A stretch of DNA of 41,819 nucleotides, taken from positions 1 to 41,819 of the forward strand of contig JASJAU010000046.1 in assembly GCA_030066855.1 (NCBI GenBank), written 5' to 3'. The position numbers and the translations under genes are program-made. How positions within the stretch are numbered: the stretch's first letter is position 1; each line of letters starts with the position of its first letter. The notes under the pieces were generated by a model, which was not told where the DNA came from, did not search any database, and saw only the letters and a list, made by a program, of their open reading frames with translations. Origin of the DNA: Paracoccaceae bacterium (GTDB taxonomy: Bacteria; Pseudomonadota; Alphaproteobacteria; Rhodobacterales; Rhodobacteraceae). This document shows positions 8,686-15,800 of the stretch, one piece after another.

Positions 8686-10002
8686 TCAGTCGACGGTGAG
8701 ACCAGATGGCACAGCTTCTGGCCGCCCGAGCGGCCGCTCGAGCGCGGTTTCTCCCGTCAGGCTCTCAAGAAAGGCTGTGATTTCGGCGATTTGGCGGTCA
8801 GAAAGCTCCACCGGCGTGATGTCGACTTTGGCCCGCTGGCGGGCGATCTCCCGGCTGTCGGCCTGCACTATGAAATCGACGTCCTGAAACCAGGGCGCGT
8901 CCGGCAGCTTCGCCATCTCCGGTTCCCATTTATCCAGCGCGGCGATGGGGTCGGCGTGGTGGCGCACCATGCCCTCCAGCGTCGGGTAGGCTCCGTTGTG
9001 GCCGTAGGGCGCGGTCAGGCCCACGTTTCGCAGCATCGGCGTGCGAAAGCGGTAGGCGTCTTCCAAAGCGTTGCTCTCGCCCATCCGACCAACGTCGCGC
9101 GGCTGAAGGTCGAAGCGCCGGGTTTTGCCGGGGCCAAACGCGGGTAGAGCAAGCGCGTGGAAGCCCTGATCGGACATGAGCGGCCCTGAGTGGCAGGCTG
9201 CGCAGCCCGCTTCGCCGTAGAACAGCGCCATGCCCGCCTGCGCCTCAGGCGAGAGCGCGGTCTTGTCGCCTGCGAGATGGCGGTCGAAGGGGCTGTCATG
9301 GTTGCGCCATTCAGTGCCGATGAAAGCGGCGAGCGCGTTGCCGATCTCGACAATCGTCACCTGTTCCGGGCGATCGATGTGATCGAAGGCATCGACGAAC
9401 ATCGCGCCGTATTCAGCGTTGACGCGGACGCGTTTGGCGATGATGGGCCAGGCGTTGTCGATCCGATCGTTCACCGCGCCCGAGACCTGGTTCTCTTCCG
9501 GGTCGCCCGCCATTTCGAACCGCGCGGTGATCGGAAAAAGGGCCTGCGCGGCGAGGATGGTCTCCAACCCCAGCGGCAGCCATTCCTCGGCCGGGGAGTT
9601 GAAGCCGTTGCCGAAGAGGTCAGAGGTCTCAAGCCGACCGTCGTGAAACAGGACGTCGATGTCCTTGGCGCCAAGATTCCAAAGGGCCGGTGCGTTACGA
9701 GGAATGCGCTTGCGGATGCGGTCCGCGCTGCTTTCCGCCTGGCGCTTGGGGCCTAGCCCCTCGCCGCCCTCGCCGATGCCCAGTGACAACCCATCCGAAC
9801 CGCCGAGATCATGGTGATGGCAGGTGCCGCAGGAGATGTTGCGGTTGCCAGACAGGATCTTGTCGTAGAACAAAAGCTGGCCGATCTTGGCCTTTGCAGG
9901 ATCGAATGCGATGAAGTCGTCATCCCCCAAAGGCCGCGGCAGATCGGCGGCGGAGACGGGAAGCGCCACACACAGGGCAAGTGCATGAAACAAACGAGTC
10001 AT
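8686..10002 (-). CDS. Di-haem cytochrome c peroxidase / MauG-family protein
   Basis: A 438-aa periplasmic protein with an 18-19 residue signal peptide (MTRLFHALALCVALPVSAAD). Two c-type haem sites are visible: C58-x-x-C-H62 in CGTCHHHD and C267-x-x-C-H271 in CAACHSGP. RTPMLRNVGLTAPYGHNGAY is the conserved segment before the C-terminal haem pocket. The family reduces hydrogen peroxide with electrons from cytochrome c, or in MauG relatives performs protein oxidation. It is longer than classical CcpA (about 330 aa), closer to the extended di-haem group. The frame stays open upstream but only ATG 10002 gives a signal peptide. That start overlaps head-to-head with the start of the plus-strand Sel1 gene by 18 bp. 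Confidence 0.92.
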   Translation of the reverse strand: MTRLFHALALCVALPVSAADLPRPLGDDDFIAFDPAKAKIGQLLFYDKILSGNRNISCGTCHHHDLGGSDGLSLGIGEGGEGLGPKRQAESSADRIRKRIPRNAPALWNLGAKDIDVLFHDGRLETSDLFGNGFNSPAEEWLPLGLETILAAQALFPITARFEMAGDPEENQVSGAVNDRIDNAWPIIAKRVRVNAEYGAMFVDAFDHIDRPEQVTIVEIGNALAAFIGTEWRNHDSPFDRHLAGDKTALSPEAQAGMALFYGEAGCAACHSGPLMSDQGFHALALPAFGPGKTRRFDLQPRDVGRMGESNALEDAYRFRTPMLRNVGLTAPYGHNGAYPTLEGMVRHHADPIAALDKWEPEMAKLPDAPWFQDVDFIVQADSREIARQRAKVDITPVELSDRQIAEITAFLESLTGETALERPLGRPEAVPSGLTVD

Positions 10003-10470
10003 TGGGTCATCTTGGCAGCGATTTTCGCGCTCGCAACCCCTGCCTTCGCCGAAATCGAAGAGGCCCGCGATCTGATGGAGGCGGGCCGTTTCGAGGAGGC
10101 GCGCGAGGCGCTTCTGCCGGCGGCTCGGTCTGGCAACGCGGATGCCGAGGAGCTGATCGGCGTGATGTATGCAATGGGCCTGGGGGTCGAGCGCGATCTG
10201 GAGCGGGCGTTTGAATGGTATCTGCGCTCGTCGATGAAGGGGCATCCGGGCGCGCAATCGGGTCTTGGCTGGTACTACGAACTCGGGATGGGCATTCCCG
10301 AGCCGGATCTGGTGCGGGCCTACCTCTGGTACGGGCTCTCCAGCATCGGCGGCGACCCGGACGCGGTCGATTCGCTGAACGAGCTGGCACCGCGCATGAC
10401 GGCCGAGGAGATCGCGCGGGCCCAGGCGCTGATCGACGACTACAAGCCCTGGATGTACCCGTTCCGCTAG
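9985..10470 (+). CDS. Secreted Sel1-repeat (SLR/TPR-like) protein
   Basis: A 161-aa protein with a Sec signal peptide (residues 1-22, ending ATPAFAE) and Sel1-like repeats. The clearest repeat is ADAEELIGVMYAMGLGVERD then AFEWYLRSSMKGHPGAQ, followed by SGLGWYYELGMGIPEPD with LVRAYLWYGLSSIGGDP. SLR proteins act as periplasmic protein-protein scaffolds, and the partner is not evident. ATG 9985 is the only start giving an intact signal peptide. Its first 18 bp lie inside the start of the minus-strand cytochrome peroxidase gene, so each promoter must lie within the other gene. Confidence 0.88.
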   Translation: MKQTSHWVILAAIFALATPAFAEIEEARDLMEAGRFEEAREALLPAARSGNADAEELIGVMYAMGLGVERDLERAFEWYLRSSMKGHPGAQSGLGWYYELGMGIPEPDLVRAYLWYGLSSIGGDPDAVDSLNELAPRMTAEEIARAQALIDDYKPWMYPFR

Positions 10471-10514
10471 GGGCGCGGTTGACCGGTGCGGGGCGGGCGC
10501 TTCAGACTTCCCGA

Positions 10515-11453
10515 ATGACGCTTGAGGCGCCCCAGGCGGTGATCGACTGGCTGTTGGCCGGTGACGTGGCGGTCCAGTACCAGGCGCGGCGCGATCTCTT
10601 GGGCGAGGATGACCTCTCACTGCGGGATCGAATCGCGAGTGAGGGCTGGGGCGCGGCCTATCTCGCGGCGCGGAAGCCAGAGGGGCATTGGGGCGAGAAG
10701 TACTATTTCCCCAAGTGGACCTCGACGCATTACACGCTTCTGGATCTTAAGAATCTCGGTATCGATCCCGCTTCTCCACCAATCTGTGAGAGCGTCGACA
10801 TGGTCGTCCGAACGGAAAGGAACCCCGACGGCGGCATGGGGCCGAACCTGACCTCGGGCGGTTCGGACGTTTGCGTCACGGGCATGTTTCTGAACTACGC
10901 CAGCTACTTCGGCGTGGCGGAGCGGAAGCTTGACTCGGTGATCGATTTCCTTATCGGCCAGCACATGGGTGACGGCGGCTTCAACTGCCTGTCGAACCGG
11001 CAGGGCGCGCGGCACAGCTCGATGCATTCCACAGTTTCAGTGCTGGAGGGGATCCATGAGTACCGGCGCGCCGGGCACAGCTATCGGCTTGAGGAGCTCG
11101 AGCGCATTGCCCGCGACTCCGTCGAATTCCTCCTCCTCCACCGCCTCTTCCGGTCGGACCGGACCGGCGAAGTGATCAAGGCGGAGTTCCTGAAGCTGCC
11201 TTACCCCTGGCGCTGGAAGTTCAACATTCTGCGCGGTCTGGACTGCCTGGGCGCGCTGGGCGTTCCCTGGGACAATCGGATGCGGGACGCGGTGGACGTC
11301 CTTCTTGAGAAACGGCGGCCGGACGGGCGGTGGAACACCAATGCCGCGCTATCGGGCGAGACGCATTTCATAATGGAGAAGGCGGGCAAGCCGGGGCGGT
11401 GGAATACGCTGATCGCGCTCAGGGCGTCGAGGCGGCTGAAGTTCGGGGCCTAG
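10515..11453 (+). CDS. Terpenoid-cyclase/prenyltransferase alpha-toroid fold protein, function unknown
   Basis: A 312-aa protein with the repeated helical-hairpin signature of the (alpha/alpha)6 toroid. Segments of the form DGG or DGRW recur, each followed by helix: NPDGGMGPNL, MGDGGFNCLSNRQGARHSSM, and RRPDGRWNTNAALSG. It lacks the DxDD motif of squalene-hopene cyclases and has no signal peptide, so a cytoplasmic enzyme or binding protein is likely. I cannot name a substrate. The ATG at 10515 is chosen because the upstream frame has no homologous-looking content. Its stop shares the bases CTAG with the convergent zinc-finger gene. Confidence 0.72.
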   Translation: MTLEAPQAVIDWLLAGDVAVQYQARRDLLGEDDLSLRDRIASEGWGAAYLAARKPEGHWGEKYYFPKWTSTHYTLLDLKNLGIDPASPPICESVDMVVRTERNPDGGMGPNLTSGGSDVCVTGMFLNYASYFGVAERKLDSVIDFLIGQHMGDGGFNCLSNRQGARHSSMHSTVSVLEGIHEYRRAGHSYRLEELERIARDSVEFLLLHRLFRSDRTGEVIKAEFLKLPYPWRWKFNILRGLDCLGALGVPWDNRMRDAVDVLLEKRRPDGRWNTNAALSGETHFIMEKAGKPGRWNTLIALRASRRLKFGA

Positions 11454-11671
11454 ACGAATCCCACGCCGGCGCAATAGGAGCAGCGCGTGGATTTGTTTCC
11501 GAAGCAGGCTGTGCAGCGCGAGAAGACCGGCGCGCCGAAATTGTCCTTCGACGTCGCCACCCGTCCCGATCCGCCGCAGGACCTGCACGGCGAAGTGCCT
11601 GAGCCGTGGCAGCGATGGCACCGGCGCTTGGGCGTTTCCAGCTTACTCTTGCGTTGTATCTGACGGTACAT
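11450..11671 (-). CDS. Small DnaJ-type zinc-finger protein with four CxxCxGxG-like motifs
   Basis: A 73-aa protein made almost entirely of four Cys-pair motifs: CHRCHGSG (18-25), CRSCGGSG (29-36), CTACFGNK (53-60) and CSYCAGVG (64-71). The order and spacing imitate the Cys-rich zinc domain of DnaJ, where pairs 1+4 and 2+3 each bind one zinc. There is no J domain, so it is a stand-alone zinc finger, perhaps a thiol chaperone or adaptor. ATG 11671 is the start that directly precedes the Cys-rich region with a basic leader. A longer open frame in another phase overlaps it but has no such pattern. It ends within the CTAG shared with the upstream convergent gene. Confidence 0.8.
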   Translation of the reverse strand: MYRQIQRKSKLETPKRRCHRCHGSGTSPCRSCGGSGRVATSKDNFGAPVFSRCTACFGNKSTRCSYCAGVGFV

Positions 11672-11984
11672 GTGGACCTCGTAACGACTGAACCGAACAT
11701 GACCTGTAATGTCGGCAGCATTGTGGCCAGTTGTTGAAGAATCCTCGTGTTTCGGCGGAGATTTCGCGGCTCAAACCCATACGAGTGCTTGAATGGGTTT
11801 TGGCGAATCCGGGCACACCTGGACTTAACAACAAGATCAGAAATCATTTTAAAACAATTTATTGAATGCCGCAGTTCGAGTTTCAGTGCGCTTCTGAACG
11901 ACTGCGGCAGCTTGACCCATATCAAATACATATGAATAAATGCATGTATTAAGGCGTTGAAACGAACAACCCGTGGAAAGCGCT
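11672..11984. other. Intergenic region with AT-rich regulatory segment
   Basis: About 313 bases separate the divergent zinc-finger gene and the TsoY-like gene. The part from about 11820 to 11955 is clearly more AT-rich than the surroundings. It contains an FNR-type box (11912-11925) and an inverted repeat AATACAT (11925-11931) / ATGTATT (11944-11950). I see no protein with recognisable features in it. Confidence 0.6.
11912..11925 (+). promoter_or_regulatory. FNR/CRP-family type binding site upstream of the TsoY-like gene
   Basis: TTGACCCATATCAA matches the FNR consensus TTGAT-N4-ATCAA at 9 of 10 defined positions. Its centre is at about 11918.5. A TATTAA hexamer at 11947-11952 would serve as the -10 element of a promoter with the box centred near -41.5, the class II activator position. 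This suggests induction at low oxygen, or by nitric oxide if a Dnr/NnrR-type regulator binds. The proposed transcript starts near 11960, about 25 bases before the gene. Confidence 0.55.
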
Positions 11985-13205
11985 ATGTCCATGCCCCTGT
12001 CAAAACCCTCAGACACCTATTCACCGATCTATTTCCTCGCTGCGCTTGGGGCCGGGGGGCTGGCGGTGACGTTCTTCATGTACCTGCTGTTCTGGGTGCC
12101 GCATCCCGGCCAGCCGGTGCCGGTCTTTGAAGACCTCCTCGCCGTTCTGGCGGGCGATGGCGCGGTCCTGCAAAAGGCGATGATCGTCGCCGCCATGGCC
12201 GGCATCGCGGTCTTCGCCTTCATGAACGTCCGTTCGCTGGTCTGGAACCTCACTTCGCTCAGGGCCTTCGCGCGGACCGAGGCCTACCGCAAGCTCCGCG
12301 CCTCGAACGCCGAGACGACGCTGCTGGCCGCGCCGCTGGCGGCGGCGATGACAATCAACGCGATGTTCATCGTTGGGCTGGTCTTTGTGCCGGGGCTCTG
12401 GAGCGTCGTTGAATACCTCTTCCCGCTCGCTTTGGCCGCTTTTCTGGCCATCGGGCTGTGGGCGCTTCGGACGATCGGTGACTTCCTGGGCCGCATCCTG
12501 TCGGAGGGCGGGGTGTTCGACATGACCGCGAACAACTCCTTCGCCCAGCTTCTCCCCGCCTTCGCGCTTTCGATGGTCGGAGTGGGGCTGGCGGCGCCCG
12601 CGGCGATGAGCCTGAACCCCGTGACGGTGGGCGCGTCACTCATCCTGTCGACCTTCTTCGCCTTCGCCGCGATTCTTTATGCGGTCCTCGCCGCCGTCAC
12701 GGCGTTCAGTTCGATGCTGCATTACGGAACCGCGCGGGAATCCGGGCCAACGCTGATGATCGTCGTGCCGATCCTGACTGTTCTGGGCATTCTGTTCCTG
12801 CGGCAGGGGCACGGGCTCCACACCAGTTTCGACTCGCATCAGACGGCGGGCGAGACGTTGGTCTTCCTTGCGCGGCTCCTGACCGTGCAGGTTTTGTTCC
12901 TCGGCCTGGGGCTGCTCGTCCTCAGTCGCCAGAGGTACTTCGACGATTTTGTCTTTGGCGAGAAGACATCGCCCGGCTCCTACGCGCTGGTCTGCCCCGG
13001 CGTCGCGCTGTCGGTCATGATCCACTTCTTCGTCAACAAGGGTCTCGTGACCGCCGGGATCATCGGCAAGTTCGGCGTGGTCTATTGGGGCGTCACGGGT
13101 TTCGCGCTTGTCGCGCAGGTCCTCATGATCCTCCTTGTCCTGAGGCTGAACCGGCAGCATTTCGGCACGAGCCATCCTCCTGAAGCGGCTCTGCCGGCCG
13201 AGTAA
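11985..13205 (+). CDS. TsoY-like / TDT-like polytopic membrane protein
   Basis: A 406-aa integral membrane protein with about ten hydrophobic helices. It opens with YSPIYFLAALGAGGLAVTFF and FWVPHPGQPVPVFEDL, and ends after a helix with RLNRQHFG. From memory, proteins with this opening are catalogued as the TsoY family (seleno)protein, distantly like tellurite-resistance/dicarboxylate (TDT) carriers. I could not verify this. There is a single Cys in the whole chain, Cys337 in YALVCPGVAL, encoded by TGC at 12993-12995. If the family contains Sec members, this is the obvious candidate position. The start could be GTG 11973, ATG 11985 or ATG 11991. GGAAAG at 11975-11980 favours one of the two ATGs. 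Transported substrate unknown. Confidence 0.75.
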   Translation: MSMPLSKPSDTYSPIYFLAALGAGGLAVTFFMYLLFWVPHPGQPVPVFEDLLAVLAGDGAVLQKAMIVAAMAGIAVFAFMNVRSLVWNLTSLRAFARTEAYRKLRASNAETTLLAAPLAAAMTINAMFIVGLVFVPGLWSVVEYLFPLALAAFLAIGLWALRTIGDFLGRILSEGGVFDMTANNSFAQLLPAFALSMVGVGLAAPAAMSLNPVTVGASLILSTFFAFAAILYAVLAAVTAFSSMLHYGTARESGPTLMIVVPILTVLGILFLRQGHGLHTSFDSHQTAGETLVFLARLLTVQVLFLGLGLLVLSRQRYFDDFVFGEKTSPGSYALVCPGVALSVMIHFFVNKGLVTAGIIGKFGVVYWGVTGFALVAQVLMILLVLRLNRQHFGTSHPPEAALPAE

Positions 13206-13227
13206 CGAGTATCGGAAACGCGCGAGG

Positions 13228-13260
13228 AAACGGCCCGCGCTCCTGCGGGTCGTTTTCTCT
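13228..13260 (+). terminator. Rho-independent terminator after the TsoY-like gene
   Basis: AACGGCCCGC (13229-13238), loop GCTCCT (13239-13244) and GCGGGTCGTT (13245-13254) form a 10-bp stem with one G-U pair, followed by TTCTCTT. It lies 23 bases after the stop codon. Confidence 0.8.
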
Positions 13261-13316
13261 TGCGCGACCCGCGCCGCCGGCGTTTCCCAGGGTTTGAATC
13301 GCTCTATTGTCCGTCT

Positions 13317-13907
13317 ATGCCTTGGCGCGAAACTATCTCAATGATCCTGACGGTCGCGCTCGTGTTGGCGGCCGGGCTCGCGCAGTCCCTCGAGGCGCCG
13401 CGCTGTACCAGGATGGACTTGCCGGAGTTATTCATTGGCGCCCCGCCCGAGGCCTACCGGGTCTTTTGTCGCGAAGAGCCTGAGGCCTGCGCAATGGACG
13501 GAGAGCCGGAGCTTGTCTGGAGCGGCGCCCTGTTCGACCGACTGGCGCGTATCAACGCTCAGGTGAACTCTGAGAACGCTCTGGCCTCAGATTGGGAGAT
13601 CAATGGAGTCGAGGACAGTTGGGACCTGCCGGAGAACTGCCGCGCGGATTGCGAGGACTTCGCGTTGGAGAAACGGGAGCGGCTTGCTGATCTGGGGCTG
13701 CCGAGGGCCGCGCTTAGGATGGCCATCGCCTTTCATGAGGTCGAGTTCTTTCCGCATGCGGTTTTGCTGGTTGAAACCACCGCCGGAACCTGGGCGCTCG
13801 ACAATCTATATGACGAGGTCATGTGCTGGGATGCCGTGCCATACCGCTACACGCATCGGGAGCGTTTGGACGGGAGTTGGACGCGGTTCCAGATCTTGAG
13901 CAACTGA
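13317..13907 (+). CDS. Exported transglutaminase-like cysteine peptidase (BTLCP family)
   Basis: A 196-aa protein with an N-terminal signal sequence or anchor (residues 5-25) and the bacterial transglutaminase-like cysteine proteinase domain. The triad is visible as Cys112 in CRADCEDFALEK, His147 in FFPHAVLLV and Asp162 in ALDNLYDEV. BTLCPs of LapG type cleave surface adhesins and are controlled by calcium and a LapD receptor. No LapD or adhesin gene is in this window, so that role is only possible. The start at ATG 13317 gives the signal peptide; the frame upstream runs through the terminator and is not used. The gene stands alone between the TsoY-like gene and a convergent PanB-like gene. 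Confidence 0.87.
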   Translation: MPWRETISMILTVALVLAAGLAQSLEAPRCTRMDLPELFIGAPPEAYRVFCREEPEACAMDGEPELVWSGALFDRLARINAQVNSENALASDWEINGVEDSWDLPENCRADCEDFALEKRERLADLGLPRAALRMAIAFHEVEFFPHAVLLVETTAGTWALDNLYDEVMCWDAVPYRYTHRERLDGSWTRFQILSN

Positions 13908-13908
13908 A

Positions 13909-13928
13909 GGCAGTGGGCTGCCGTCTTT
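13909..13928. terminator. Possible short terminator hairpin between convergent genes
   Basis: GGCAG-TGGG-CTGCC (13909-13922) followed by GTCTTT. The stem is only 5 bp with a short T-run, so it is a weak candidate for the plus-strand BTLCP gene. Confidence 0.4.
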
Positions 13929-13930
13929 CA

Positions 13931-14746
13931 TTAGGAGATCCTCTCAAGAAAGTCCGCCAGCTCCTGCAAGTCGGTTGATACGGTCTCTGCGGCGGCAGGG
14001 AAGGAGCCGTCGTTGACGGACTCTCGGAACGCGGCCAGCGCCGCGACACGTGCCGCGTTCATCTGTTCGCGCAGAGCAGCCAGATCGCCGAAGGCGCGGG
14101 CGTGGCGCGGGCGCGTCGGCGTCTCGCCGCAGATGTCCTCCTGAAAGAGATAGTCGACGTCCCCACCCGGACCGGAGCCAAGTGACACGACGGTCAGGCT
14201 GGTGCGCTGGGCGATCTCGGCAAGCACCTCCGCCGCGATGACCTCGGCTTCAACCATCAACGCGCCCGCGTTCTCCAGGTCTTTGAAGTCATGAAAGAGC
14301 CGAACCGCCTCGTCGGCAGTCCGGCCAATCGCCCGGACGCCACCCGTCCAGGTCGCCATGCGCGGCACAAGGCCGAGATGCCCCATGACGGGAACTTTTG
14401 CTTCGGCCAGATGTTCGACGATACGCGGCTCTCGCGGGCAGTAGATCGCGTCAGCCCCGGCTTCCAGCAGCTTGAAGGCCTGCGCGAGGATTTCGTCCTT
14501 GCTCGGAAAGCTCCAGATGTGGACGCCGGCGGTGATGAAGGCCTGCGGCGCGCCGGCGCGCATCGCGCCCAGTACCGGGGCGCCACCGATCAGCATCTCG
14601 ATCCCTGCTTCGGAAGCGGCCCTGGCCTCCTCCTCAGTTGTGGCCGTGGTTTGCGTGAATTTGCGTTTGCCCTTGGCGTCCCTGAGGCATTTGACCGTGA
14701 GGACGCGCTCGACCGGCGCGCCAGCGAAAGAGAAGGTCTTTTTCAT
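13931..14746 (-). CDS. PanB-like (ketopantoate hydroxymethyltransferase family) protein with altered active site
   Basis: A 271-aa TIM-barrel protein of the PEP/pyruvate superfamily that resembles PanB. It keeps VPVMGHLGLVPR (canonical CGHLGLTPQ), a Glu in GALMVEAEVI at the position of the catalytic Glu, and SLGSGPGGDVDYLFQEDICG (canonical GIGAG..DGQ.L...D..G). The two Mg-binding Asp motifs of PanB, GDSLGM and ADLPF, are replaced here by GGAPVLGA and GVHIWSFP, and the substrate Lys segment (VKIEGG) by IYCPREP. It is therefore probably not a pantothenate enzyme. It lies downstream of a PhyH dioxygenase on the same strand after 277 bp and may belong to the same pathway. Shine-Dalgarno-like GGGAAAG precedes ATG 14746. 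Confidence 0.72.
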   Translation of the reverse strand: MKKTFSFAGAPVERVLTVKCLRDAKGKRKFTQTTATTEEEARAASEAGIEMLIGGAPVLGAMRAGAPQAFITAGVHIWSFPSKDEILAQAFKLLEAGADAIYCPREPRIVEHLAEAKVPVMGHLGLVPRMATWTGGVRAIGRTADEAVRLFHDFKDLENAGALMVEAEVIAAEVLAEIAQRTSLTVVSLGSGPGGDVDYLFQEDICGETPTRPRHARAFGDLAALREQMNAARVAALAAFRESVNDGSFPAAAETVSTDLQELADFLERIS

Positions 14747-15023
14747 CAGGTGCTTTCCCTTTGTTTCCGTGGAAAGTCATGGCCGATGGTTCCAAGCGCC
14801 GATCGCGCCGACGGACTTAAATCGGCTTTGCCACGCCGCGTACGTGCATTAAGGAAGCGGGTCTGACTCAACGCGACACTTCGAGCTTTTGTCGTTGCCG
14901 CGCCTCCGCCGTTTGGACCGAGGTTTCCGCGGACCACCCAGGAGAGCCCGGGCGGAAGCGTCGCCCGAAGCGGTTGGCGCAGCATGTTGCCCGCGTCATT
15001 GGCTCCCCCCTCAGCCCCTGCAC
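14747..15023. other. Intergenic region without identified gene
   Basis: 277 bases between the PhyH stop and the PanB-like start. A 79-codon minus-strand frame exists but is Arg/Ser-rich and lacks features, so I do not call it. I see no clear hairpin terminator. A separate promoter for the PanB-like gene could lie here. Confidence 0.4.
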
Positions 15024-15722
15024 TCAGGCGGCCACGGGCGTGGCGAAGCGTTTCAACTCCCCGGTCTCCGGGTCGCGGATGGCGCCGACCGAATATTGCG
15101 CGATGTAGGCGCGGCGCGGCTTTCCGGTGGTGTTTGGACCCGAGCGGTGGAGCGTGCGCGAGGAGAACGCCACAACTGTGCCGGCCTTGCAGACCATCGG
15201 GCGCCCGGGGTCCTCGCCGAAGTAGCCGTTCAGCTCATTCGTGTCGTCCTGCCATTCGTGAGGGTCGATGCCAGGCTCGGCCTCAAGGTCGCGGGGGATG
15301 ATGTAGACGCAGCCGTTCTCCTCGGTCGTGTCGTCCAGCGCCATCCAGACCGTCACGTAGGGCGCGTGATCGTAGCCGACATAGGCGCTGTCCTGATGCC
15401 AGGCGAAGCTCGCGCCCTTGCCCGCGCCCTTCACGACGAACTGTTCGTTGAAGAGAAGCGTGTCGTCACCAAGGCACTCCCTGGCGATCCGGCCCAAGGT
15501 CTTGCCGAGGACAAAGGCCTGAAGGTCGGGGAAGTCGCCGTGGCGGTGGGCGAGGAACCGTCGGGCGTGGCCAAGGCCGATTGTGTGCCGTCCCTCTCCG
15601 CCGTCTTCCGGCGGCTCCTCCAGAAGCTTGTCGCAGGTGGTTTGCAACATGGTGAGCTCGTCTGCCGACAGGGCGTCATCAAACACCGCGTAGCCGTCTT
15701 TCTGGAATGATGTGTTGGTCAT
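15024..15722 (-). CDS. Phytanoyl-CoA dioxygenase (PhyH) family Fe(II)/2-oxoglutarate oxygenase
   Basis: A 232-aa double-stranded beta-helix oxygenase. The Fe(II) triad is His109 and Asp111 in FAWHQDSAY plus His192 in RTLHRSGPN, and an Arg about 11 residues later (RRAYIAQYS) would bind 2-oxoglutarate. It hydroxylates an unknown substrate with O2 and 2-oxoglutarate, in the cytoplasm. ATG 15722 is preceded by AGGAGG seven bases upstream, a strong ribosome site that fixes the start. The gene is divergent from an AraC regulator with a 78-bp shared upstream region, so AraC control is likely. Confidence 0.9.
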   Translation of the reverse strand: MTNTSFQKDGYAVFDDALSADELTMLQTTCDKLLEEPPEDGGEGRHTIGLGHARRFLAHRHGDFPDLQAFVLGKTLGRIARECLGDDTLLFNEQFVVKGAGKGASFAWHQDSAYVGYDHAPYVTVWMALDDTTEENGCVYIIPRDLEAEPGIDPHEWQDDTNELNGYFGEDPGRPMVCKAGTVVAFSSRTLHRSGPNTTGKPRRAYIAQYSVGAIRDPETGELKRFATPVAA

Positions 15723-15800
15723 GGCGCGTCCTCCTTGATATTGCAGATATCTTGGAATTCCGTGCTCGTCTTTGCATGATGGAGCCAATACATTGCAAAA
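15723..15800. promoter_or_regulatory. Shared divergent control region of phyH and araC-type genes
   Basis: It contains GATAT-TGCAG-ATATC (15737-15751), and TTTGCA (15771-15776) facing TGCAAA (15794-15799) with 17 bases between. TTGCA-type half sites recur three times, and such repeated half sites are what an AraC dimer would use. Only 78 bases separate the two start codons. Confidence 0.45.

Noticed and set aside
11747-11935. 62-codon plus-strand frame in the AT-rich intergenic region
   Set aside because: It covers the FNR-type box, and its translation has no recognisable features.
13931-14746. Calling this gene panB outright
   Set aside because: The Mg-binding Asp motifs and the substrate Lys of ketopantoate hydroxymethyltransferase are absent.
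14746-14985. 79-codon minus-strand frame upstream of the PanB-like gene
   Set aside because: Overlaps the PanB-like start, Arg/Ser-rich composition, no ribosome site and no domain.
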